A stretch of 32,723 nt of DNA from Achromobacter sp. ASV32 (GTDB lineage Bacteria > Pseudomonadota > Gammaproteobacteria > Burkholderiales > Burkholderiaceae_B), in NCBI RefSeq assembly GCF_016428805.1, contig NZ_JAELTJ010000061.1:1-32723 (forward strand), written 5' to 3'. Positions 7,381-16,880 of this stretch are shown here, in pieces. How positions within the stretch are numbered: the first letter of the stretch is position 1; every line of letters begins with the position of its first letter. Made by a program: the position numbers and the translations under genes. The notes beneath the pieces are model-generated. The model saw nothing but the letters and a program-made list of their open reading frames with translations, did no database searches and was not told where the DNA came from.

Positions 7381-8097
7381 CTATATCGCCGTTGACGCGC
7401 GTCGAGCCATCCACGCCCCCCAAAACAGGCTGGCAAAGAAGCGAAGCGGCTGCACGAAACCGGCTTTCTCCAGCAGGGAAAACACGGCTTCTTCCGACTG
7501 GGGCGGCTCTGCCCCATGCAGGATCTTGTTCATCTTGGATTGCACTTCTTCCGGATTCGCGCCGTTCATTCGCCAACGGGCAGCCCAGGCATCCATGAGC
7601 AAGGGTTGCGAAGCATAAGGCCGATAATTTCCGGCAATGACCACGGGGGCCGCCGGTAGCAAGCGTGCGGCAATCTGCGTCAAAATTTCCTGCTTCGCCT
7701 CATCCCCGGCAAGGTGATGGAGCACGCCGATCATGATGGCGGCATCGAAGGACAGCGTTGGATCAATGTCTTCGGCAGTACCGAGAACAGTGTTCACGCG
7801 ATCAGAAATACCTGCATCGTCCAGGTGCGCGCGCGCCAGCTCCAACATTGGCGGTGATGGATCGACAGCAACAAAAGACCATGTGGGCTCCAACCGCGCG
7901 GCAGCGATGATTTCGCCTGCGGTTCCACCGGCGCCGACCACCAAGATCCGTGCAGGCGTTCCATCGCCCAGGGCGGCCGACAGCATGCAGGCGGCAAGCT
8001 CATGGCAGGCGTCATAGCCCGCGAGTGCGATCCGACTCTGGGATGCATATTCTCCTGCGCGATCAGCATCGAATTTTCGGGCGGAATTCTGCGTCAT
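7381..8097 (-). CDS. Class I SAM-dependent methyltransferase
   Basis: This 238-residue protein has a class I Rossmann methyltransferase core. Motif I is ILVVGAGGTAG (residues 51-61), the acidic end of strand 2 is VAVDPSPPML (~77-85), and FDAAIMIGVLHHL is the post-II/III region common to small-molecule methyltransferases. The substrate is unknown. It is transcribed divergently from the AraC regulator at 8189, with 91 bp between starts, so that regulator is its likely controller. The lipocalin-like gene starts 92 bp downstream of the stop on the same strand. Confidence 0.87.
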   Translation of the reverse strand: MTQNSARKFDADRAGEYASQSRIALAGYDACHELAACMLSAALGDGTPARILVVGAGGTAGEIIAAARLEPTWSFVAVDPSPPMLELARAHLDDAGISDRVNTVLGTAEDIDPTLSFDAAIMIGVLHHLAGDEAKQEILTQIAARLLPAAPVVIAGNYRPYASQPLLMDAWAARWRMNGANPEEVQSKMNKILHGAEPPQSEEAVFSLLEKAGFVQPLRFFASLFWGAWMARRASTAI

Positions 8098-8188
8098 ACA
8101 GCCTCTTGTGCGTCGTGTTCGAGTAGCGGGCTAGCGCACCACTGCACGTCATGATAAAAGATTCAGGATCAATCTATCTTGAAAAATC

Positions 8189-8953
8189 ATGATCGAAAGT
8201 TCCAAAATAGACCGAAAGCATGATCGGTTGGTGGCGTTTCTGAAAGCCTTCTCGCTAAGCGCCGCGCATTGCGAATCAATAGAGCAGGCCAATCTCCTCA
8301 TCGTCGATGTTGAAGATTCGGGTGAGCCCACCCATCTGCTCTACCGCGCACGATCCAAGGCAACGCTGCTGGAAGGAGTCGTTGTGTGCGCTGCTACGAC
8401 AATAGATTTTGGTGGCAATGCAAATCCGCTTGTCGGTGCTTTGCCTGATGAGTTGTGTTTCTCATTGGCTGACGATCCGCAATTGCTCGAATTGTCGAAG
8501 CTGATCGTGGCCGAGGTGAAAGTTGCGCGTTGCGGTGGAGGTTCCATCCGGGCGCGATTGTGCGAGGTCATTGTGGTTCTGGCGATCCGTAAAGCAATAG
8601 CCATTGGTACTGTCAACGCGGGATTGCTGGCGGGGCTTGCCCATCCCAAGCTGCACGTAAGCCTCATTGCAATGCACGATGATCCTGCGCGGAACTGGAA
8701 AATTGCTGATTTGATGGCCCTGGCGGAAATGTCGCGCGGGCCGTTCATCGCAGCCTTCAAACAGACCGTTGGCCAGTCGCCCGGCGCATATCTGAATGGG
8801 TGGCGCTTGGCACTAGGGCGCGCGCACTTGCTCTCCGGACGAAGCGTCAAGGTTGTGGCCGCAATGGTCGGCTTCGGTAGTGCCGCCGCATTTTCTCGCG
8901 CGTTTTCACGTAAGTTTGGTCATCCACCGACGCAGAGCAAGTTGCCACATTGA
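8189..8953 (+). CDS. AraC-family transcriptional regulator (cupin_6 type)
   Basis: This 254-residue protein has an N-terminal cupin_6-like ligand domain (about residues 10-140, with LLYRARSKATLLEGVVVCA) and a C-terminal double HTH of the AraC family. The latter shows WKIADLMALAEMSRGPFIAAF (helices of HTH1), GQSPGAYLNGWRLALGRAHL (linker), and VAAMVGFGSAAAFSRAFSRK with GHPPTQ (HTH2). There is no obvious Shine-Dalgarno before the ATG. The gene has notably low GC in places. It is divergent from the methyltransferase, and autoregulation plus control of that gene is the usual arrangement. The effector is unknown. Confidence 0.88.
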   Translation: MIESSKIDRKHDRLVAFLKAFSLSAAHCESIEQANLLIVDVEDSGEPTHLLYRARSKATLLEGVVVCAATTIDFGGNANPLVGALPDELCFSLADDPQLLELSKLIVAEVKVARCGGGSIRARLCEVIVVLAIRKAIAIGTVNAGLLAGLAHPKLHVSLIAMHDDPARNWKIADLMALAEMSRGPFIAAFKQTVGQSPGAYLNGWRLALGRAHLLSGRSVKVVAAMVGFGSAAAFSRAFSRKFGHPPTQSKLPH

Positions 8954-9022
8954 GAGGTACGAGACGGCTTTTGCCGCCGAGGACCTCGCACAGGCGCAAA
9001 GACGTGCTTATCTGCGGCCATG

Positions 9023-9048
9023 AAAAAAGGCGCCGAAGCGCCTTTTTT
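9023..9048. terminator. Bidirectional intrinsic terminator between the AraC gene and guaA
   Basis: The stem GGCGC-CGAA-GCGCC is flanked by six A on the left and six T on the right, so it can terminate both the rightward AraC transcript (stop at 8953) and the leftward guaA transcript (stop at 9073). Confidence 0.9.
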
Positions 9049-9072
9049 CATTCACCGCGAACGACCGCGGCT

Positions 9073-10665
9073 TTATTCCCACTCGATCGTCGCAGGCGGC
9101 TTGCTCGACACGTCGTACACGACCCGATTGATCCCACGCACTTCATTGATGATCCGCGACGACACCCGCGCCAGCAGCGGATGCGGCAGCGGGGCCCAGT
9201 CGGCGGTCATGAAGTCAAACGTCTGCACGGCACGCAGGGCCACGACGTACTCATACGTACGGCCATCACCCATCACGCCCACCGACTTCACCGGCAGGAA
9301 CACGGCAAACGCTTGCGAGGTCAGTTCGTACCAGGTCAGGCCGCTGGCTTCGTCCTTGGTGTTGCGCAGTTCTTCGATGAAGATGGCGTCGGCGCGGCGC
9401 AGCAGTTCGGCGTATTCGTGCTTGACTTCGCCCAGGATGCGCACGCCCAGGCCGGGGCCGGGGAACGGGTGGCGGTAGACCATCTGCGGCGGCAGGCCCA
9501 GGGCGACGCCCAGTTCGCGGACTTCGTCCTTGAACAGTTCGCGCAGGGGTTCCAGCAGTTGCAGGTTCAGCGTGTCCGGCAGGCCGCCCACGTTGTGATG
9601 CGACTTGATCGACGTGGCCTTGCCGGTCTTGGCGCCGGCCGACTCGATGACGTCGGGGTAGATCGTGCCCTGGGCCAGCCACTTGGCGCTCTTTTGCTTG
9701 CCGGCCTGTTCCTGGAACACTTCGACGAATTCGCGGCCAATGATCTTGCGCTTGGCTTCGGGGTCGGCCACGCCGGACAGCTTGCCCATGAACTGGGCAG
9801 TGGCGTCGACGTGGATGATCTTGACGCCCATGTTCTCGGCGAAGGTCTGCATGACCTGCTTGCCTTCGTCCAGGCGCAACAGGCCGTGGTCGACGAACAC
9901 GCAGGTAAGCTGGTCGCCGATCGCCTTGTGGATCAGCGCGGCGGCCACCGACGAATCGACGCCGCCGGACAGGCCCAGGATGACTTCGTCGGTGCCGACC
10001 TGCTCGCGGATGCGGGCCACGGCTTCGGCGACGTAGTCGGGCATGTTCCAGTCGCCCTGGCATTCGCAGATCTCGTTCACGAAGCGGGCCAGCATGGCCT
10101 TGCCTTGAACGGTGTGCGTGACTTCGGGGTGGAACTGGACGGCGTAGAAGCGGCGGTCTTCGTCGGCCATGCCGGCGATGGGACACGACGGCGTGGACGC
10201 CATGATCTTGAAGCCCGGGGGCAGCTCGGTGACCTTGTCGCCGTGGCTCATCCAGACCTTGAGCATGCCGTGGCCTTCGGCGGTGGTGAAGTCCGCCAGG
10301 CCTTCCAGCAGCTTGGTGTGGCCGTGGGCGCGGACTTCGGCGTAGCCGAATTCGCGGTGGTCGGAGAAACTGACCACGCCGCCCAGTTGCTGCGCCATGG
10401 ACTGCATGCCATAGCAGATGCCCAGCACGGGCACGCCCAGCTCGAACACCGCGTGGGGCACGCGCATGGAGCCTTCTTCGTAGGCCGATGCGTGGCTGCC
10501 CGACAGGATGATGCCCTTCAGGCCTTGCGCCATCTGGTCGCGCACGAAGGCGTCGTCGACGTCGCCCGGGTGCACTTCGGAATAGACGCCGGCTTCGCGG
10601 ACGCGACGGGCGATCAGTTGGGTGACTTGCGAACCGTAGTCGAGAATGAGGATGCGCTGGTGCAT
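9073..10665 (-). CDS. guaA: GMP synthase (glutamine-hydrolysing)
   Basis: This 530-residue enzyme converts XMP to GMP using ATP and glutamine, the last step of guanine nucleotide synthesis. The N-terminal class I glutamine amidotransferase domain has nucleophile Cys84 (GICYGMQ) and His179/Glu181 (VQFHPEV). The ATP-pyrophosphatase domain carries the P-loop SGGVDSS (233-239). The dimerisation domain ends in the conserved [16 protein letters not shown]. The length fits the family. It lies downstream of guaB on the same strand with 120 bp between them; that gap holds a hairpin followed by a T-rich tract, so guaA may be expressed by read-through or from its own signals. Confidence 0.98.
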   Translation of the reverse strand: MHQRILILDYGSQVTQLIARRVREAGVYSEVHPGDVDDAFVRDQMAQGLKGIILSGSHASAYEEGSMRVPHAVFELGVPVLGICYGMQSMAQQLGGVVSFSDHREFGYAEVRAHGHTKLLEGLADFTTAEGHGMLKVWMSHGDKVTELPPGFKIMASTPSCPIAGMADEDRRFYAVQFHPEVTHTVQGKAMLARFVNEICECQGDWNMPDYVAEAVARIREQVGTDEVILGLSGGVDSSVAAALIHKAIGDQLTCVFVDHGLLRLDEGKQVMQTFAENMGVKIIHVDATAQFMGKLSGVADPEAKRKIIGREFVEVFQEQAGKQKSAKWLAQGTIYPDVIESAGAKTGKATSIKSHHNVGGLPDTLNLQLLEPLRELFKDEVRELGVALGLPPQMVYRHPFPGPGLGVRILGEVKHEYAELLRRADAIFIEELRNTKDEASGLTWYELTSQAFAVFLPVKSVGVMGDGRTYEYVVALRAVQTFDFMTADWAPLPHPLLARVSSRIINEVRGINRVVYDVSSKPPATIEWE

Positions 10666-10688
10666 GGAGACTCTACCGGTAATGAATG

Positions 10689-10752
10689 AAACCGCAGTAA
10701 ATAAAACCGCACCGGCAGACCCGCTGACTGATTTTGCGGTTCTGCCGGTGCG
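10689..10752 (-). promoter_or_regulatory. Terminator/attenuator-like structure between guaB and guaA
   Basis: A perfect 12-bp inverted repeat (CGCACCGGCAGA at 10708-10719 and TCTGCCGGTGCG at 10741-10752) forms a large hairpin. In the direction of guaB-guaA transcription it is followed by GTTTTATTT, like a weak intrinsic terminator after guaB. The motif TGCGGTTT occurs twice on the transcribed strand (complement of 10704-10711 and 10689-10696). Either copy can pair with AACCGCA (complement of 10735-10741), which lies in the hairpin loop and touches the edge of its stem. This offers a competing structure. A regulatory switch is inference; the repeats are seen directly. Confidence 0.6.
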
Positions 10753-10785
10753 TGATGCATGACATTGTAGTTGACTGTACGGGGA

Positions 10786-12282
<1,497 letters not shown>

Positions 12283-12314
12283 CTAGGTGATTTGACTAGG
12301 TGTTGACCCTAGGT
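12283..12314. repeat. Three CTAGGT direct repeats at exact 13-bp spacing upstream of guaB
   Basis: CTAGGT occurs at 12283-12288, 12296-12301 and 12309-12314, each start exactly 13 bp after the last. The array begins 6 bp upstream of the guaB -10 box and covers the -35 region. CTAG is a rare tetramer in most bacterial genomes, so three phased copies in 32 bp look like an operator. The binding protein is unknown. Confidence 0.6.
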
Positions 12315-12382
12315 CGGCGTGCAATTTTTGCGACTTTTTTCAGGCCCGTGCAGCTAGTGAGATTATTTTTACCCGGATCATA

Positions 12383-12411
12383 TTGACAAGAGAGTTGAGA
12401 CGGCCCACAAT
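12383..12411 (+). promoter_or_regulatory. Sigma-70-type promoter for the DUF2239 gene
   Basis: A perfect TTGACA (-35, 12383-12388) is followed after 17 bp by CACAAT (-10, 12406-12411). Transcription would begin near 12418, downstream of the ATG at 12410, so this promoter argues for translation starting at ATG 12455. Confidence 0.6.
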
Positions 12412-12454
12412 GCCTGCTATCAAATTTACCCGGGCAAAATTTCCCCTCCCTGTC

Positions 12455-13099
12455 ATGACCACGATTTCTCCTACCCCCGCGCCCGCTGCCGCAGCGCCCG
12501 CCTTCGCCGTGCATACCGCTTTTGAAGGCCATCGATTGCTGGCGCGCGCTCCGCTGGCCGACGTGGCGCTGACCGTCCGGCGGGCCATGGCCGCGGGCGG
12601 CGACGCCCCGATTCTGGTGTTCGCCGACCAGACCGGCAAGCAAGTGGACCTGGACCTGCGCGGCGACGACGCGCAGATCCGCCAACGTTATCAGGCGCAG
12701 GCCGGCACGCCCCCCGCCCTGCCCGAGGAATCCGATACGGCCGACGCCGCCCCGCGCGGCCGCGGCCGGCCCAAGCTGGGTGTGGTGCCACGCGAAGTGA
12801 CGCTGCTGCCGCGCCACTGGGACTGGCTGGGCGCCCAACCCGGCGGCGCTTCGGTGGCATTGCGCAAGCTGGTGGAACAGGCGCGCCGCGACAACGACGC
12901 GCGCGACCAGCAGCGCCAGCGCCAGGAAGCCGCCTACCACTTCATGTCCAGCATGGCGGGCAACCTGCCGGGGTTCGAAGAAGCCACGCGCGCACTCTAT
13001 GCCAACGACCGCGAGCGCTTCGCCAGGCAACTGGCCGACTGGCCGCAGGACGTGCGCGACTACGCCATGGGCCTGGCGTGGGCGGACCCGGCGGCGTAG
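12455..13099 (+). CDS. DUF2239 family protein
   Basis: This 214-residue soluble protein of unknown function matches the DUF2239 pattern: FAVHTAFEGHRLLARAPLADVAL at the start (shown here as a split of two shorter conserved blocks), VFADQTGKQVDLDLRG, then RGRGRPKLGVVPREVTLLPRH with WDWLGAQPGGASVALRKLVE, and a C-terminal helical part (HFMSSMAGNLPGFEEATRAL and WPQDVRDYA). The GRGRPKLG segment resembles an AT-hook and the REVTLLPRHWDWL block a ribbon-helix-helix-like element, so DNA binding is possible but not shown. The start is set by the promoter just upstream; an alternative ATG at 12410 overlaps the -10 box. It is divergent from guaB and 41 bp upstream of the DCC gene, with which it may form an operon. 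Confidence 0.8.
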   Translation: MTTISPTPAPAAAAPAFAVHTAFEGHRLLARAPLADVALTVRRAMAAGGDAPILVFADQTGKQVDLDLRGDDAQIRQRYQAQAGTPPALPEESDTADAAPRGRGRPKLGVVPREVTLLPRHWDWLGAQPGGASVALRKLVEQARRDNDARDQQRQRQEAAYHFMSSMAGNLPGFEEATRALYANDRERFARQLADWPQDVRDYAMGLAWADPAA

Positions 13100-13140
13100 G
13101 CGGCATGCGGCGCGCCGTGCGTTGCTGGTAAGCTTTCTCC

Positions 13141-13524
13141 ATGGAAACCGCGCCTCAGAACTTCCTGCTGTATGACGGCGACTGCCCCTTCTGCACGGAC
13201 TACGTGCAGCGGGTGCAGCTGCAAAAAGCGGTCGGCCCGGTTGCGCTTCTGAACATGCGCGACCATCCGGATCTGGCCGTGGCCTTCCGCAAGCAAGGCT
13301 ACGACCTGAACGAAGGCATGCTGCTGCGCCTGGACGGCAGGACCTACTGGGGCGCCGATTGCATCAACCGGCTGGCGCTGATCAGCACGGACAATGACCT
13401 GTTCAACAAGCTGAACGCCGCGGTGTTCCGCCGCCCGTGCCTGTCGGCCGCGCTGTACCCGTTCATGCGCCGGGGCCGCGCGCTGACCCTGGCGCTGATG
13501 GGCAAGAAGAAGATGCCGGCCTGA
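13141..13524 (+). CDS. DCC family protein (DUF393, thiol-disulfide oxidoreductase-like)
   Basis: This 127-residue protein opens with FLLYDGDCPFCTDYV, the signature of the DCC (DUF393) family, whose thioredoxin-like fold carries a CxxC pair (here Cys15 and Cys18). RLDGRTYWGADCINRLAL in the middle and the C-terminal PFMRRGRALTLALMG are also typical. A thiol-disulfide exchange role is predicted for the family but substrates are not known. There is no signal peptide, so it is likely cytoplasmic. It follows the DUF2239 gene by 41 bp and converges on the LysR gene with 17 bp between stops. Confidence 0.85.
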   Translation: METAPQNFLLYDGDCPFCTDYVQRVQLQKAVGPVALLNMRDHPDLAVAFRKQGYDLNEGMLLRLDGRTYWGADCINRLALISTDNDLFNKLNAAVFRRPCLSAALYPFMRRGRALTLALMGKKKMPA

Positions 13525-13541
13525 ATATGCGCCGCGACCCC

Positions 13542-14420
13542 TCACTCCGTTTCGGCCACCTGCGTCAGGAAAGCGCCCAGCGCCGGATTGTCGTGTTGGG
13601 CGTGCCAGGCCAGGTACATGTCGGCATAGAAGTCGCGCTGGGCCAGCGGCCGGAAGACCACGCCTTCCAGGCGCAGCTCACGCGCCGAATCCGGCACGAT
13701 GCCCACCCCCAGCCCCGCGCGCACCAGCGCCAGCAGGGTATGCGTCTGGCCCGCGCGCTGCACGTAGTCGGGCTGCACATCGGCCAACCCGAAGGCGCCC
13801 ACGATGCGGTCGTAGAAGTACTTTCCTTCACGCGGCGAATACAACACGAACGGCTGCCCCTGCAGCAGACGCAGCGGCACCACCTCGTGCGCGCACAGCG
13901 GCGAATCCGCCGGCAGCGCCAGCACCAGCGGCTCGCGCTCGATCAAGCGGGCCTGGATGCCGGCCTGCTGCGGGACGCTGCGCGCCAGAATCGCGTCCAC
14001 TTCGCGCGCCACCAGCAGGCGCGACAGGTCGGTGCTGACGGTTTCGCGCAGCTGGATTTCCACGCCCGGCAGGCGCTTGCGCGCCCGCATCACCAGCGAC
14101 GGCATCAGCCGATATGACGCCACCGCGGTGAATCCCAGCGTGATGTGGCCCGCTTCGCCGCCGGACGTACGGCGCGCGGTGGCCGCGGCACGCGCCGAAT
14201 ACTCCAGCAAGTGACGCGCATCGCGCAGAAAGCGCCGGCCCGCCGCGCTCAGTTCCACTTGCCGGCTGCTGCGTTCAAACAGGGTCACGCCCAGGTCCTG
14301 CTCCAGCAGCTGGATCTGGCGCGATAACGGCGGTTGCGTCATGCATAGCCGCAACGCGGCCCGGCCGAAATGCAGTTCTTCGGCCACGGCGATGAAGCAT
14401 TCAAGCTGGCGAAATTCCAT
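13542..14420 (-). CDS. LysR-family regulator of the adjacent Bug receptor/dehydrogenase genes
   Basis: This 292-residue LysR regulator has its HTH at residues 1-60 (MEFRQLECFIAVAEELHFG, then PPLSRQIQLLEQDLGVTLFE) and an effector domain with HITLGFTAVASYRLMPSLV. I chose ATG 14420 because MEFRQLECF is the standard LysR N-terminus; an ORF extension to 14444 is not supported. It is divergent from the Bug receptor gene, with overlapping inverted repeats directly upstream of its ATG, so it probably controls that receptor and the dehydrogenase. The co-inducer may be the carboxylate they handle (inference). Confidence 0.9.
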   Translation of the reverse strand: MEFRQLECFIAVAEELHFGRAALRLCMTQPPLSRQIQLLEQDLGVTLFERSSRQVELSAAGRRFLRDARHLLEYSARAAATARRTSGGEAGHITLGFTAVASYRLMPSLVMRARKRLPGVEIQLRETVSTDLSRLLVAREVDAILARSVPQQAGIQARLIEREPLVLALPADSPLCAHEVVPLRLLQGQPFVLYSPREGKYFYDRIVGAFGLADVQPDYVQRAGQTHTLLALVRAGLGVGIVPDSARELRLEGVVFRPLAQRDFYADMYLAWHAQHDNPALGAFLTQVAETE

Positions 14421-14422
14421 CG

Positions 14423-14445
14423 ATTCAATCCTTGAATTGATCAAT
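14423..14445. promoter_or_regulatory. Candidate LysR operator (overlapping palindromes)
   Basis: ATTCAA-TCC-TTGAAT (14423-14437) overlaps the perfect 10-bp palindrome ATTGATCAAT (14436-14445), 3 to 25 bp upstream of the LysR ATG. Such a site would suit autorepression by the LysR protein. Only position and symmetry support this. Confidence 0.45.
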
Positions 14446-14655
14446 GCTATTTATAGCTCGAACAATCATCCATCGGCTTGCATTCCTATACTCGCCCGCA
14501 GGGGGCTGACGCAGGTTCGCCGACACAAAAGGAGGCCTCGCGCCGTGTCGGCGGGCCCGGCCCTCAAACACGCCGAGGCATGCCGCCGCGCCATTTTCGC
14601 GGACGGCATCGCCCGACCTTCGTTCCACGCCCCATCCACCATAAAGAGAAAATCC

Positions 14656-15651
14656 ATGGAGACAACCCCTTCCAAGCGCCCTCGCATCCGGCTCATTGCC
14701 GCGCTGCTCGCCGTGGCCGCCAGCAGCGTCTTGCCGGGCGCGGCACAGGCCGCGTCCTACCCGGAACGCGCCATCAATCTGATCGTGCCCTTCGCGCCCG
14801 GCGGCGGCACCGACATCTCGGCGCGCCTGCTCGCGGCGGCGCTGGGCGACAAGCTGTCCGCGTCCGTGGTGGTCGACAACCGCCCCGGCGCGGGCGGGCA
14901 GATCGCCGCCGACCTGGTCGCGCGCGCCAACGCCGACGGCTATACGCTGCTGTTCGCCAATTCCGGCATGCTGGCCATCAACCCGTGGATCTACAAGCTG
15001 CATTCGGACCCGGCCAAGGCCTTCGCGCCGGTATCGCTGTTCTCGGACCTGCCGTTCGTGCTGGTGGTGCCCGCCAGCCTGCCCGCCAAAGACGTGACCG
15101 AGTTGGTGGCGCTGGCGCGCGCGCAGCCAGGCAAGCACACCTACGCCAGTTCGGGCACCGGCGGCGCGCCGCACCTGTCCGGCGAGATTTTCCAGCAAGC
15201 CACCGGGACCGACCTGATGCACGTGCCCTACAAGGGCGGCGGCCCGGCCATGACGGACCTGATGGCCGGGCGGGTGGACATGCTGTTCGCATCGGTGCTT
15301 GAGACCATTCCTTACGTCAACTCGGGCAAGCTGCGCGCGCTGGCCGTGACCGGCGCCACGCGCTCACCCGCCCTGCCCGGCGTGCCCACCATCGACGAAG
15401 CGGGCGTGAAGAACGCGCAGACCGGGTCCTGGACCGCCGTGCTGGCGCCTGCCGGCACGCCGCAGGCGGTCATCGACAAACTGTCTGCCGCGATCCGCGA
15501 GGTAGCAAACGACCCCGCCATGAAAACCAAGCTGGAATCGCAAGGCGCCGTGGCCCACGGTTCCACCCCGGAAGCACTGCAAGCGCTGGCCGCCAGCGAA
15601 CGCGCGCGCTACGGCCAGATCATCAAGACCCGTCACATTCAAGTCCAGTAG
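14656..15651 (+). CDS. Bug-family (TTT) periplasmic solute-binding receptor
   Basis: This 331-residue protein has a Sec signal peptide (RIRLIAALLAVAAS, cleavage after AQA at residue 32). It then shows the Bug/TctC pattern: YPERAINLIVPFAPGGGTD with ISARLLAAAL, VVVDNRPGAGGQIAADLVA, DGYTLLFAN, HVPYKGGGPAMTDLMAGRVD, and ALAVTGATRSPALPGVPTI. These receptors bind carboxylates or related small acids in the periplasm and are greatly expanded in Bordetella and Achromobacter relatives. No TctA/TctB membrane partners are nearby, as is common for orphan Bug genes. The start follows AGAGAAA. It is 11 bp ahead of the dehydrogenase gene and divergent from the LysR gene. Confidence 0.93.
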   Translation: METTPSKRPRIRLIAALLAVAASSVLPGAAQAASYPERAINLIVPFAPGGGTDISARLLAAALGDKLSASVVVDNRPGAGGQIAADLVARANADGYTLLFANSGMLAINPWIYKLHSDPAKAFAPVSLFSDLPFVLVVPASLPAKDVTELVALARAQPGKHTYASSGTGGAPHLSGEIFQQATGTDLMHVPYKGGGPAMTDLMAGRVDMLFASVLETIPYVNSGKLRALAVTGATRSPALPGVPTIDEAGVKNAQTGSWTAVLAPAGTPQAVIDKLSAAIREVANDPAMKTKLESQGAVAHGSTPEALQALAASERARYGQIIKTRHIQVQ

Positions 15652-15662
15652 GCAACCCACCC

Positions 15663-16628
15663 ATGACCTCCCCCCTGACCGCCCCCGCCGCCGACCTGCT
15701 GATGGTCGGCCCTCTGCTGCCCGAACTGACCGCGGACCTGGAATCGCGCTACCGCATCCACCGCTGGTGGGATGCGCCAGACCAGGCCGCCTTGCTGCGC
15801 GAACATGGCCCGGCCATCCGCGGCATCGCCACCAGCGGCCGCTTCGGCGCCTCGCGCACGCTCATCGACGCCCTGCCCGCGCTGGAGGGCGTGTTCAGCT
15901 TCGGCGTCGGCTACGACACCATCGACGTCGCCGCCGCGCAGGCGCGCAATGTGCTCGTCACCAACACGCCGGGCGTGCTGGACGCCTGCGTGGCGGACAC
16001 CGCCCTGGCGCTGATGCTGGCGGCCTCGCGGCGCATCGCCGAAGCCGACCGGTTCGTGCGCGCCGGCCGCTGGCCGCAGGAGGGCTTCGGCCTGGGCACC
16101 CGCATGAGCGGCAAGCGCTGCGGCATCGTGGGCCTGGGCAATATCGGGCTGCAGATCGCGCGCCGGGCCGAAGCCTTCGACATGCCCATCCTGTACACCA
16201 GCCGCAACCCCCGGGCGGATGCGCCGGCCCATTACCGCTATTGCGCCAATGTGATGGAACTGGCCGCCGAAAGTGACTTCCTGGTGCTGGCCGTGCCGGG
16301 CGGCGAGCCCACCCGGCACCTGGTCAACGCCGCCGTGCTGGACGCATTGGGCCCGCACGGCTGGCTGATCAACATTGCCCGCGGCACCGTGGTGGACGAG
16401 ACCGCGCTGGCCGCCGCCCTGCGCGAACGGCGCATCGCCGGCGCCGGGCTGGACGTGTTTGAACACGAGCCCGCCACGCCCGCCGAATGGAATGCGCTGG
16501 ATAACGTGGTGATGCTGCCGCATATTGCCAGCGGCACCCATGAAACCCGGCGCGCGATGGCGGACCTGATGCTGGCCAATCTGGATGGCTGGTTCCGCGA
16601 CGGCACGACGGTGACGCGGGTCGTATAA
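15663..16628 (+). CDS. D-2-hydroxyacid dehydrogenase (glyoxylate/hydroxypyruvate reductase-like)
   Basis: This 321-residue enzyme of the D-isomer-specific 2-hydroxyacid dehydrogenase family interconverts 2-oxo acids and D-2-hydroxy acids. The nucleotide-binding loop is GLGNIG (157-162), catalytic Arg240 lies in INIARGTVVDE, Glu269 in DVFEHEP and His287 in MLPHIASGTHET. TSRNPR after the second Rossmann strand has arginines that often favour NADPH. The 11-bp gap to the Bug receptor gene indicates co-transcription, so the receptor's ligand may be a hydroxy or oxo acid feeding this enzyme (inference). Confidence 0.92.
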   Translation: MTSPLTAPAADLLMVGPLLPELTADLESRYRIHRWWDAPDQAALLREHGPAIRGIATSGRFGASRTLIDALPALEGVFSFGVGYDTIDVAAAQARNVLVTNTPGVLDACVADTALALMLAASRRIAEADRFVRAGRWPQEGFGLGTRMSGKRCGIVGLGNIGLQIARRAEAFDMPILYTSRNPRADAPAHYRYCANVMELAAESDFLVLAVPGGEPTRHLVNAAVLDALGPHGWLINIARGTVVDETALAAALRERRIAGAGLDVFEHEPATPAEWNALDNVVMLPHIASGTHETRRAMADLMLANLDGWFRDGTTVTRVV

Positions 16629-16680
16629 ACCCGAAACCGCGCGTCGATCCCGCCCGTCATTCGAACCTGCCGAACGGAAT

Positions 16681-16699
16681 GTGTCCGACATATGGACAC
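16681..16699. promoter_or_regulatory. Inverted repeat GTGTCC-N7-GGACAC
   Basis: Perfect 6-bp arms (16681-16686 and 16694-16699) around GACATAT lie in the 252-bp gap between the dehydrogenase and the small hypothetical gene. Symmetry and size fit a dimeric repressor site, but no promoter is clear beside it and both flanking genes end here, so its role is uncertain. Confidence 0.3.
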
Positions 16700-16788
16700 T
16701 AGCCCTTGCAATCTATCGCATATCTGATAAATTTCTCACCGCACTGGCTCGTGCCGGCGAGCCGTTGTGCTTGTTGTTGTAATTTTTT

Positions 16789-16813
16789 CCGGCCTTCGGG
16801 CCGGATTTTTTTT
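16789..16813. terminator. Bidirectional intrinsic terminator
   Basis: CCGGCC-TTCG-GGCCGG with six T on the left (six A on the opposite strand) and eight T on the right. It can end the rightward Bug/dehydrogenase transcript and the leftward transcript of the small gene ending at 16881. The TTCG tetraloop is the stable form common in terminators. Confidence 0.92.
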
Positions 16814-16880
16814 GCTTGCGCGGTTTTGCCGCAAAACAAAACGCCCTCTCTGGGGCGTCAGCTCGTGCTCACGTGGCGGG

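Noticed and set aside
8950..10689. Long plus-strand ORF (579 codons) opposite guaA
   Set aside because: It is antisense to the clearly conserved guaA. Its His/Gln/Val-rich composition is the usual product of reading a GC-rich gene backwards, and no family motif is present.
10666..10785. Guanine/purine riboswitch before guaA
   Set aside because: The segment has a simple hairpin with repeats and lacks the three-way junction with conserved loop sequences of purine riboswitches.
12410..12454. Upstream starts (TTG 12383, ATG 12410) for the DUF2239 gene
   Set aside because: They overlap the apparent -35 and -10 boxes, so the transcript would begin after them.
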